From Saprospiraceae bacterium (lineage in GTDB: Bacteria > Bacteroidota > Bacteroidia > Chitinophagales > Saprospiraceae), in the NCBI GenBank assembly GCA_016712145.1, contig JADJRO010000001.1:434001-498000 (forward strand): a stretch of 64,000 nucleotides of DNA. Direction: 5' to 3'. The translations under genes were made by a program, and so were the position numbers. Below the pieces are notes generated by a model. That model searched no databases. It had not been told where the DNA came from and saw only the letters and a list, made by a program, of their open reading frames with translations. This document shows positions 10,333 through 17,798 of this stretch, one piece after another. Numbering within the stretch: position 1 is the first letter of the stretch; every line of letters begins with the position of its first letter.

Positions 10333-12003
10333 ATGGATGAAGGCGTAAATAAATCATTGAATTTTATCGAGGAATTAATAGAGGAAGATATCCGAAATGG
10401 CAAACATGGAGGAAGAGTTCATACTAGATTTCCTCCGGAGCCAAATGGCTATCTGCATATTGGTCATGCCAAATCCATTTGTCTTAATTTTGGTTTGGCA
10501 CTGAAATACAAAGGAAAAACTAATTTAAGATTCGACGATACGAATCCTGTTACTGAAGACACGGAATATGTTGATTCTATTAAACAAGACATTCAATGGC
10601 TTGGATTTAGTTGGGAAGATCGGGAATTTTATGCCAGTGATTATTTTGAGCAATTGTATCAATTTGCAATTCAATTAATTAAGAAGGGAAAAGCCTATGT
10701 AGACGATTTAAGTGCTGATGATATTGCAAAACATAAAAAAGGCTCATCTGAAGTTGGAGTAGATAGTCCATATAGAAATCGTACGATTGAAGATAATCTC
10801 GAATTATTTACCCAAATGCGAGATGGTAAATTTCTGGAAGGGGAGAAGGTACTCAGAGCGAAAATTGATATGAGTTCTTCAAATATGCATATGCGGGATC
10901 CAATTTTATATCGAATTCTTTACAAGCCACACCACCGAACAGGTTCAGAATGGTGCATATATCCAATGTATGATTTTGCGCATGGCCAGTCAGATTCAAT
11001 TGAAGGGATCACGCATTCCATTTGTACACTTGAGTTTGAAAATCATAGACCATTGTATAATTGGTTTATTGAAAATTTAGGAATATTTCCTTCTCAGCAA
11101 ATTGAGTTTGCAAGATTGAATTTGAGTTATACGGTAATGAGTAAACGCAAATTACTTCAATTAGTACGAGAAAATTATGTTGATGGTTGGGATGATCCTA
11201 GGATGCCTACACTTAGTGGAATGAGAAGACGGGGCTACACCCCCGAATCGATTCGTCATTTCACAAATTTAGTTGGAATCGCTAGGAGGGATAATGTAAT
11301 AGATTTGGCATTATTGGAATTTGCTGTTCGAGAAGATTTAAATAAGAGAGCTACCCGTGTTATGGCTATCTTTGAACCATTGCGTGTAGTTCTGACAAAT
11401 TATGAAGAGCAGATTGAATTTTTAGAAATAGAGAATAATCCTGAAGATCCAAGCTCAGGTAAAAGGCTGGTTCCATTTGGAAAAGTACTATATATTGAGC
11501 AAGAGGATTTTATGGAAAATCCTGTTGACAAGTTTTTTCGCCTAACGAAGAACGGTATGGTTCGGTTAAAAGGAGCTTATATTATCAAATGTGAAGATAT
11601 TTTAAAGGATGCCAATGGAAACATCATTGAATTGCATTGTACGTATTTTCATAATAGTAAAAGTGGTCAGGATCAATCAGGTTTAAAGCCAAAATCAACG
11701 ATTCATTGGGTAGAGGATACCCATGCGATCGGTGCTGAATTGCGATTGTACGATCGTTTGTTTACAGTGGCGGATCCGGATGATCATGAAGAAGATTTTA
11801 AAACATTCATTAATCAAGTTTCTTTAATTAAGCTGACAGATGTTAAGGTAGAGCCATTTTTGAAAACATCCAAGGTGGGCGATTATTTTCAATTTATTCG
11901 AAAGGCTTATTTTACAACAGATATCACTTCAAATTCTGAACATTTAGTATTTAATCGTACTGTCAATTTAAAGGATTCCTGGCAGAAATCTCAGGATAAA
12001 TAG
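10333..12003 (+). CDS. glnS: Glutaminyl-tRNA synthetase
   Basis: A 556-residue class Ib synthetase with the GlnRS/GluRS signature PPEPNGYLHIGHAKS (HIGH at 42-45) and VMSKRKL near residue 267. The C-terminal part is a two-barrel anticodon-binding domain, which separates GlnRS from bacterial GluRS. Length matches E. coli GlnRS. It attaches glutamine directly to tRNA-Gln, so this organism need not rely on the GatCAB amidation route for glutamine. It is separated by 9 bases from argS and by 8 from pyrR. Confidence 0.96.
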   Translation: MDEGVNKSLNFIEELIEEDIRNGKHGGRVHTRFPPEPNGYLHIGHAKSICLNFGLALKYKGKTNLRFDDTNPVTEDTEYVDSIKQDIQWLGFSWEDREFYASDYFEQLYQFAIQLIKKGKAYVDDLSADDIAKHKKGSSEVGVDSPYRNRTIEDNLELFTQMRDGKFLEGEKVLRAKIDMSSSNMHMRDPILYRILYKPHHRTGSEWCIYPMYDFAHGQSDSIEGITHSICTLEFENHRPLYNWFIENLGIFPSQQIEFARLNLSYTVMSKRKLLQLVRENYVDGWDDPRMPTLSGMRRRGYTPESIRHFTNLVGIARRDNVIDLALLEFAVREDLNKRATRVMAIFEPLRVVLTNYEEQIEFLEIENNPEDPSSGKRLVPFGKVLYIEQEDFMENPVDKFFRLTKNGMVRLKGAYIIKCEDILKDANGNIIELHCTYFHNSKSGQDQSGLKPKSTIHWVEDTHAIGAELRLYDRLFTVADPDDHEEDFKTFINQVSLIKLTDVKVEPFLKTSKVGDYFQFIRKAYFTTDITSNSEHLVFNRTVNLKDSWQKSQDK

Positions 12004-12011
12004 ATTTTTAT

Positions 12012-12566
12012 ATGAGCAAAAGAGCCAAAGTTATACTTTCTGAAGAAGCAATGAATATTGCTCTTGACAGGCTTTGTTATCAATTGATCGAACAACATGA
12101 TGGCTTTTCAAACAGCTGTTTAATTGGCATTCAACATAAAGGAGCTTTGTTGGCTGCGCGACTTTATAATAAATTAAAAGCACTCAATCCATTAAATTCA
12201 TTGGAATTTGGTAAAATTGATATTACATTTTCAAGGGATGATTTTAAAACAAATTTCAAGTTGCAACCATCTTATCCCACTGAAATTAATTTTTTGGTCG
12301 AATCAAAACGTGTAATATTAGTGGATGATGTTTTATATACAGGTAGAACCATTCAGGCAGCATTGCAAGAAATTCAAAATTATGGAAGGCCCATTAAGAC
12401 AGAATTACTTGTATTGATCGACAGACATTTTAACAGGCAAGTTCCTATCCAGGCAGATTATTATGGAATCCGGGTAGATGCATTGGATAATTCATATGTA
12501 AAAGTTGATTGGGCTGAAGAAAAAGGCACGGATCGCGTTTTGTTTTATGAAGAAGAACGTGAATAA
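12012..12566 (+). CDS. pyrR: PyrR-type phosphoribosyltransferase (pyrimidine regulator / uracil phosphoribosyltransferase)
   Basis: A 184-residue type I phosphoribosyltransferase with the PRPP-binding motif VILVDDVLYTGRT at 101-113 and the PyrR-typical early segment IGIQHKGALLAARL. In Firmicutes PyrR binds pyr mRNA and causes attenuation, and it also has uracil phosphoribosyltransferase activity. Here it directly precedes pyrB by 10 bases, which supports a pyrimidine role. I see no attenuator hairpin in the 8-base gap before it or the 10-base gap after it, so RNA-based control by this protein is not shown. It may act only as the enzyme, or elsewhere. Confidence 0.92.
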   Translation: MSKRAKVILSEEAMNIALDRLCYQLIEQHDGFSNSCLIGIQHKGALLAARLYNKLKALNPLNSLEFGKIDITFSRDDFKTNFKLQPSYPTEINFLVESKRVILVDDVLYTGRTIQAALQEIQNYGRPIKTELLVLIDRHFNRQVPIQADYYGIRVDALDNSYVKVDWAEEKGTDRVLFYEEERE

Positions 12567-12576
12567 TATTTTATAA

Positions 12577-13515
12577 ATGACTGATCAAAAAATAAGCACA
12601 AGGCATCTAATTGGAATCAGAGATCTTTCAGTTTCTGATATCAAATTGTTATTGGAAACTGGCAAGCAGTTTAAAGAAGTTTTACAAAGACCGATTAAAA
12701 AGGTGCCTTCCTTAAGGGACATTACGATCGCTAATTTATTTTTTGAGAATTCAACAAGAACCAGAATGTCTTTTGAGTTAGCTGAAAAAAGACTTTCAGC
12801 GGATGTTATTAATTTTTCTGCAAGCGGCTCTTCGGTTTCAAAAGGGGAGAGTTTATTGGATACGGTTCAGAATATCCTTGCAATGAAAGTTGATATTATT
12901 GTGTTACGACATGCAGCAGTTGGCGCTGCCAAATTTTTATCAGAAAAAGTTCCCGCTACTATAGTAAATGCTGGAGATGGAACACACGAGCACCCAACTC
13001 AAGCGTTGCTGGATGCATTTTCAATTCAAGAAGCTTTAGGCACCATTAATAATGTAAAAGTTGCATTAATTGGCGATATTCTTCACAGTAGAGTAGCCTT
13101 GTCTAATATTCTTTGCTTAAAAAAATTGGGAGCAAAAGTTAAAGTTTGTGGCCCGCCAACTTTAATTCCAAAATACATAGAAGCATTAGGTGTAGAAGTT
13201 GAATTTAATCTTCAGAAGATTTTAAATTGGTGTGATGTTGCAAATGTTTTAAGGATTCAAACAGAACGAATGGAATTACAATATTTTCCTTCTGCAAGAG
13301 AATACAGCCAATTTTTTGGGGTGTCAAAGAAGGAGTTGGATTTATTATCAAAAAAAATTGTATTAATGCATCCGGGACCAATTAATCGAGGTGTCGAGTT
13401 AAATTCAGATGCTGCAGATTCAGAATATTCAATAATATTAGATCAAGTTGAAAATGGAGTAGCAATCCGAATGGCTGTGCTTTATCATTTGGCCGGACAT
13501 AGAATATCTAGTTGA
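12577..13515 (+). CDS. pyrB: Aspartate carbamoyltransferase catalytic chain
   Basis: A 312-residue protein with the carbamoyl-phosphate-binding STRTR motif (residues 59-63, in FENSTRTRMSFE), HPTQALLDAF near 138 and the aspartate-loop segment HPGPINRGVE near 267. It makes N-carbamoyl-aspartate, the first committed step of pyrimidine synthesis. Gene length fits a stand-alone catalytic chain; no pyrI regulatory chain is adjacent. It lies 10 bases after pyrR and 13 bases before a glycosyltransferase gene. Confidence 0.96.
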   Translation: MTDQKISTRHLIGIRDLSVSDIKLLLETGKQFKEVLQRPIKKVPSLRDITIANLFFENSTRTRMSFELAEKRLSADVINFSASGSSVSKGESLLDTVQNILAMKVDIIVLRHAAVGAAKFLSEKVPATIVNAGDGTHEHPTQALLDAFSIQEALGTINNVKVALIGDILHSRVALSNILCLKKLGAKVKVCGPPTLIPKYIEALGVEVEFNLQKILNWCDVANVLRIQTERMELQYFPSAREYSQFFGVSKKELDLLSKKIVLMHPGPINRGVELNSDAADSEYSIILDQVENGVAIRMAVLYHLAGHRISS

Positions 13516-13528
13516 TACGATTCTTGTA

Positions 13529-14704
13529 ATGGCTTCCTATATCTTGCATTTACCAAAATGGTTTCCAAATGAGGATGATAATCTGGAAGGTGTCTTTGTT
13601 CTTCGCCATATTCAATGTTCTTCATATAAACATAGCGCTAAGATCATTTATCTTAGGAGCACATCCAGAGTCATTCCTGGTTCATGTTATTATTCTAATG
13701 TTAAGACGCAAGATTCAAATGAAATCCATTTAATCTATTATAAAAAAAGGTACTTAGGAATTAATAGTATAGATAAAATTATTAAATTATTTGTTTACTA
13801 TTATTTAATGCTTAAATATTGCAGGCAACTATTTCATGAATTTGGAAAACCCTATGCAATCCATGTTCATGTTTTGCTTAGACCCGCTTTAGTAGCACTC
13901 TATTATAAGTTTGTTTATTCGATTCCATATGTTATAACAGAGCACAGCACCCAGTTTACAGATACTCACACGAGGTTAAAAAATGATTTTAAGAATCTAA
14001 TCAGGAGGTATATTGTTAGGAAGGCAGATGCTATAATTGCAGTTTCAGATAATTTAAAAAATGGAATGATGCGGTATGGCTTGATTAATTCAAATTATTT
14101 AGTTGTTTACAATAATGTGGATACGTTCATTTATTTTGATAAACCCAAAAAGCCCACTTTAGAATTGAAATGCCTTCATGTTTCAGAGTTTAAAAATGAA
14201 CATAAAAATATTACAGGAATTCTAGAGGTGATGTTGACGTTTAAACAGCAAGTTTTTCCAATTGTACTTGATTTGGTTGGTTATGGACAAGACAAGCAAT
14301 TGATTCAGGATTTTATAACTCAAAACAAATTGGAGCCTTATGTCCGTTTATTGGGAAAATTGGATCCAGTTGATTTGGCTCGTTGTTATCAGGCAGCGGA
14401 TGTTTTTGTTTTATTTAGCAATAAAGAAAATATGCCTTGTGTCATAGCTGAGTCATTATGCTGTGGGACTCCGGTAATCAGTACGGAAGTAGGGGGGATT
14501 GCAGAAGTCATTTCTCCTGAAAATGGTATTTTAATCCCTGTTAATGACAAGGTTAAATTAAAAAAGACACTTGAGGAGTTTTACGTAAGCAGGCACAGGT
14601 ATTCGACTAAGAATATTTCTGTTGATGCTATTTCCAAGTTTAGTGACCGAGCAATTGGAGAAAAGATTATGAATTGCTATGAATCCTTGAGTCATTGTGG
14701 TTAA
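13529..14704 (+). CDS. Glycosyltransferase family 4-like protein
   Basis: A 391-residue GT-B fold glycosyltransferase. The C-terminal half carries the GT4 nucleotide-sugar region with CLHVSEFKNEHKNI, LVGYGQDKQLI and the ENMPCVIAESLCCGTPVI segment, in which two glutamates are eight residues apart (EX7E-type). There is no signal peptide, as expected for a cytoplasmic enzyme that glycosylates lipid-linked or capsular sugars. Donor and acceptor cannot be told from the sequence. It is the last gene of the forward run starting at 7371. Its stop codon lies inside the left arm of a 10-bp inverted repeat (14699-14737). Confidence 0.88.
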   Translation: MASYILHLPKWFPNEDDNLEGVFVLRHIQCSSYKHSAKIIYLRSTSRVIPGSCYYSNVKTQDSNEIHLIYYKKRYLGINSIDKIIKLFVYYYLMLKYCRQLFHEFGKPYAIHVHVLLRPALVALYYKFVYSIPYVITEHSTQFTDTHTRLKNDFKNLIRRYIVRKADAIIAVSDNLKNGMMRYGLINSNYLVVYNNVDTFIYFDKPKKPTLELKCLHVSEFKNEHKNITGILEVMLTFKQQVFPIVLDLVGYGQDKQLIQDFITQNKLEPYVRLLGKLDPVDLARCYQAADVFVLFSNKENMPCVIAESLCCGTPVISTEVGGIAEVISPENGILIPVNDKVKLKKTLEEFYVSRHRYSTKNISVDAISKFSDRAIGEKIMNCYESLSHCG

Positions 14705-14737
14705 AGTAATGTTATTATAGTTTGAAGTACTTTAACC
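14699..14737. repeat. 10-bp perfect inverted repeat between glycosyltransferase and redoxin genes
   Basis: GGTTAAAGTA at 14699-14708 is repeated in inverted form as TACTTTAACC at 14728-14737, with a 19-base spacer. The left arm contains the stop codon of the upstream gene. The spacer carries the TTTG proposed as the -33 box of the next gene, and the right arm falls between its -33 and -7 boxes. No U-tract follows, so it is a poor intrinsic terminator; an operator or an RNA hairpin is possible. Confidence 0.55.
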
Positions 14738-14750
14738 TGCATTAATTTTG
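14721..14750 (+). promoter_or_regulatory. Predicted Bacteroidota-type promoter of the DUF4369/thioredoxin gene
   Basis: TTTG at 14721-14724, 18 bases, then TAATTTTG at 14743-14750, a perfect match to the Bacteroidota -7 consensus TAnnTTTG. A start site some 6-7 bases later would leave a leader of under 10 bases before ATG 14765, so the second ATG (14768) or a short leader should be considered. Confidence 0.5.
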
Positions 14751-14764
14751 TTTAAAATTCGATT

Positions 14765-16186
14765 ATGATGGTTAATTTTCGTTGCATAATTGCTTGGATC
14801 GTTTGGGTCGTTTCAATGACTGGATCCTTTGCTGAAGGTTATAAAATCAGAGTAGATATTTCAGGTTATACAAATGATACACTTTTACTTGGTTATCATT
14901 TTGGCGACAAACAGTATATCAGAGACACTGCTTTTCGGACAAAAGAAGGATTTGTATTTAAAGGAGATTCTGTTCTTGAGGCGGGAATGTATTTGATTGT
15001 AGTCTTGCCAACCCATGATTTCTTTCAGTTTTTAATTGATGGCGGCAAACAATCGTTTAGTATTCATACTCAATTGAATAACCTTACGGAGCATTTAGAA
15101 TTTAAATCTTCTAAATTAAATGAAGAATTTGAAAAATATGTTGATTTTATTTCTAGCAGACGAATTCTTGCGGATTCTTTTTCAAAGCAGCTTAAGCTTG
15201 AAAAAGATTCTTTTAAAATAAAACAATTTGAAACCAAGTTAAATCAATTTGATTTAGAAGTCAAAGTGTATCAGCAAGATATACTCTCAAAGCAACCAAC
15301 AAGTTTATTAAGTTTAATTATTCGTTCGAGTTTAGATGTTGAAATACCAGATTTTAGTAAGTTGCCAGCGGAAAAAAGGGATATAGCTATATTTAATTAT
15401 TACAAATCCCACTATTTTGATCATTTTGATTTTAAAGATGATCGAGGGGTACGGATTCCTTTATATTTCCAAAAAATTGATCGTTATATTGAGAAATTAA
15501 CTGTTCAACACCCTGATTCAATCAGTGCAGCACTTGACTATATATTAAATAGTTGCGTTGCAAATTCAGAAAATTTGAAATTTTTGTTATCCCATTACTT
15601 AAATTCATATGCAAATTCTAAGTATGTGGGCATGGATGGTGTTTATGTTTACTTAGTAGAGAATTTTTATGCAAATGGAAAGGCCAGTTGGATGGATAAA
15701 GAAAATCTGGCTAAAATGGTTAATGATGCCAAATCTTTAAAACCATTACTAATAGACCGAATTGCTCCGGATATTAGAGTATTTACGAAAGATTCAAGTC
15801 CAATTCGGATGCATGAAATAAAATCGCCATATCTTGTGTTATTATTCTGGGCACCAGATTGCGGACATTGTAAAAAATCAATGCATTACATTGTTGATTT
15901 TTATAACAAGTTCAAAACCAAGGGAGTAGAAATTTTAGCAGTTTGTACTAAGACAGGCCAGGATGAGAAAACTTGTTGGGAAAGTGTTGAAAGTATGAAT
16001 ATGGGAAGTTGGATAAATGCTACAGATCCCTTACATTTGTCAAGATTTAAAGTTATTTACGACCTAAAAACCACCCCCCAAATTTACATTCTTGATAAAA
16101 ACAAGAAAATTTTGACAAAAAAAATAGGGGCTGAACAACTTAGTGATATAATGGATAAGTTGTTGACTATCAAAGAGAACGAATAA
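14765..16186 (+). CDS. Exported DUF4369/thioredoxin-like protein
   Basis: A 473-residue protein with a signal peptide (hydrophobic residues about 7-22 ending at SFAEG), an N-terminal DUF4369-like beta domain, a helical middle region, and a C-terminal thioredoxin fold. The redox motif is C366-G-H-C369 in FWAPDCGHCKKS, and the later TTPQIYILD contains the expected cis-proline. Such proteins are common in Bacteroidota and are thought to reduce or isomerise periplasmic disulfides. The substrate is unknown. It has its own predicted promoter and is separated by about 120 bases from the next gene. Confidence 0.85.
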   Translation: MMVNFRCIIAWIVWVVSMTGSFAEGYKIRVDISGYTNDTLLLGYHFGDKQYIRDTAFRTKEGFVFKGDSVLEAGMYLIVVLPTHDFFQFLIDGGKQSFSIHTQLNNLTEHLEFKSSKLNEEFEKYVDFISSRRILADSFSKQLKLEKDSFKIKQFETKLNQFDLEVKVYQQDILSKQPTSLLSLIIRSSLDVEIPDFSKLPAEKRDIAIFNYYKSHYFDHFDFKDDRGVRIPLYFQKIDRYIEKLTVQHPDSISAALDYILNSCVANSENLKFLLSHYLNSYANSKYVGMDGVYVYLVENFYANGKASWMDKENLAKMVNDAKSLKPLLIDRIAPDIRVFTKDSSPIRMHEIKSPYLVLLFWAPDCGHCKKSMHYIVDFYNKFKTKGVEILAVCTKTGQDEKTCWESVESMNMGSWINATDPLHLSRFKVIYDLKTTPQIYILDKNKKILTKKIGAEQLSDIMDKLLTIKENE

Positions 16187-16257
16187 AACAAACGATTAGA
16201 TTGGTACAAATGGTTTAAAATTTATTACTGTCTTTTATATATTATAAATAATTATAA

Positions 16258-16265
16258 TATATTTG
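16258..16265 (+). promoter_or_regulatory. Candidate -7 box (TATATTTG) of the haloperoxidase-like gene
   Basis: TATATTTG matches TAnnTTTG exactly. No clear TTTG lies at the usual distance upstream. If it is used, transcription starts near 16272, which excludes the in-frame GTG at 16265 as a start codon and favours ATG 16286 or 16310. Confidence 0.35.
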
Positions 16266-16309
16266 TGACTGATAACGTTGTTATCATGTATTTTGTAAAA
16301 CCATTGAGT

Positions 16310-17659
16310 ATGACCTTTATAAGAACCTCGCTGAAAGGCATGATTTGTTTAATTGCCTTTTTCTTAATGACTTCATGTCAAAAAGAATCCACCCAGATTA
16401 CTAATAATCCTTTTATTAACAATGCGGATCCGACTTTAGTCCAGGATTGGACGAGTTTGTCAATTGATCTAAGCAATGCTTGTAATGGATTTAATGACTT
16501 GATTTCAAGCAGAGCTCATTATTATATGGCTTTGACTATGTATGAAGCTTTATTGCCCGGTTTAAGAAATTATCAAACGTTACAAGTTCGATTGGCAAAT
16601 TTTCAAACCACATTACCAGTTGCAGATCAATCAAAGAACTATAATTGGATGATTGTTTCGAATCATGCACTTGCTATTGTAGCAACCGAGCTATTTAAGG
16701 CCTCCGGTACTCAGAATTTAGAACGAATTACACAGTTAAGAGATAAATATGTTAAAATTGCATCCAATGAGTTAAACGAAGAAATTATTCGCAACTCTAA
16801 AGAACTAGGCAATGAAATTGGTTGGAAAATTCGGGATTATTCACTTTTGGATGGTCGTTCGGATGCTCACTTAAATAATTATCCAGTGTTTTCATTGCCT
16901 TCCAAGGAAGGTTGTTGGATTCCTACTCCTCCAGATTATTCAGCTAAATTATTGTTGCCCTATTGGGGTGAAACAACTCCTGCTTTAGTGGAGAACGTAG
17001 TAGGTATTTTGCCATCTCGCTTATTATTATACAATACGTCTCAATCTTCGATCATGTATTCAGAAGCGGTGGAGGTATATAACATGACCAATAATTTGTC
17101 AGCTTCACAAAGAGAGCATTATGAGTATTGGAATCAGGCTAAAGATCATGAAGCTACTGCTTTAAATCATAATTTGTTATTGATGTTACAGTTATGTGAA
17201 GATAAAGGCTTGCGCTTAGACCAAACGTTGGAACTTTATGTAAGAATGGCAATAACGATTTATGATGGATATATATTGAGTTGGAAAACAAAGTACACCT
17301 ATAATTTATTAAGACCTTCTAGTTATATTAAACAAAATATAAACAGATATTTTATACCAGATTATTCATGTAACCCTGTTCCTGATTTTGTTTCTGAGAA
17401 TGCACTTGTTTACAGTGCTTGTTCAGAGTTATTTGGAAATTACTTTGGCTACAGAACTTCTTTCATGGATTACACACAATCATCAAGGGCAAATTTACGT
17501 GAGAGTAAACGTTATTTTGAGTCATTTAATATTATGGCAAAAGAAGCAGCTTATGTTGATTTATTCTCTGCGGCCTATTTTCGAACAAGTATTGACATCG
17601 GTTTCCAAATGGGTTTTGATCTTTCTCAAAATGTACTCAGTCTTAAATTACAATATTAA
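16310..17659 (+). CDS. Vanadium-dependent haloperoxidase-like lipoprotein lacking active-site histidines
   Basis: The start at 16310 gives a lipoprotein signal ending in FFLMTSC; an earlier GTG (16265) and ATG (16286) are in frame. The body resembles the Bacteroidota PAP2/vanadium haloperoxidase family: a conserved opening (VQDWTSLSIDLSNAC), a WKTKYTYNLLRP segment that keeps the expected lysine and arginine, and the block that normally reads PxYxSGHS. Here that block is DFVSENALVYSA (Ser377-Glu-Asn-Ala), so the histidine is gone. The second conserved histidine, usually in GGIHYR, is also missing: the segment reads SAAYFR. Vanadate binding and haloperoxidase or phosphatase activity are therefore unlikely. 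The fold may have been kept for another purpose, so function is unknown. Confidence 0.75.
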   Translation: MTFIRTSLKGMICLIAFFLMTSCQKESTQITNNPFINNADPTLVQDWTSLSIDLSNACNGFNDLISSRAHYYMALTMYEALLPGLRNYQTLQVRLANFQTTLPVADQSKNYNWMIVSNHALAIVATELFKASGTQNLERITQLRDKYVKIASNELNEEIIRNSKELGNEIGWKIRDYSLLDGRSDAHLNNYPVFSLPSKEGCWIPTPPDYSAKLLLPYWGETTPALVENVVGILPSRLLLYNTSQSSIMYSEAVEVYNMTNNLSASQREHYEYWNQAKDHEATALNHNLLLMLQLCEDKGLRLDQTLELYVRMAITIYDGYILSWKTKYTYNLLRPSSYIKQNINRYFIPDYSCNPVPDFVSENALVYSACSELFGNYFGYRTSFMDYTQSSRANLRESKRYFESFNIMAKEAAYVDLFSAAYFRTSIDIGFQMGFDLSQNVLSLKLQY

Positions 17660-17752
17660 AGAACTATTTTTAATGATTTGAATTATCAGTTAATTTTGTA
17701 AATTACTAAAGGATTAAACTACAAGCTGGTAAATAAATTTAAAACCTTAGAT

Positions 17753-17798
17753 AAAAGAAAAGAAGTAACTTAGCAATGAGTTACTTCTTTTCTTTTTT
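17753..17798. terminator. Bidirectional intrinsic terminator
   Basis: A perfect 18-bp stem (17753-17770 with 17779-17796) encloses an 8-base loop and is followed by TTTTTT on the forward strand. On the reverse strand it ends in a T-rich tract. It lies between the convergent haloperoxidase-like gene and the AsmA gene. The right arm overlaps the AsmA stop codon and last codons (lysine-rich end), so coding and terminator functions share bases. Confidence 0.85.

Noticed and set aside
12003..12577. PyrR-binding attenuator around pyrR/pyrB
   Set aside because: Gaps of 8 and 10 bases are too small for anti-terminator/terminator hairpins and none was seen.
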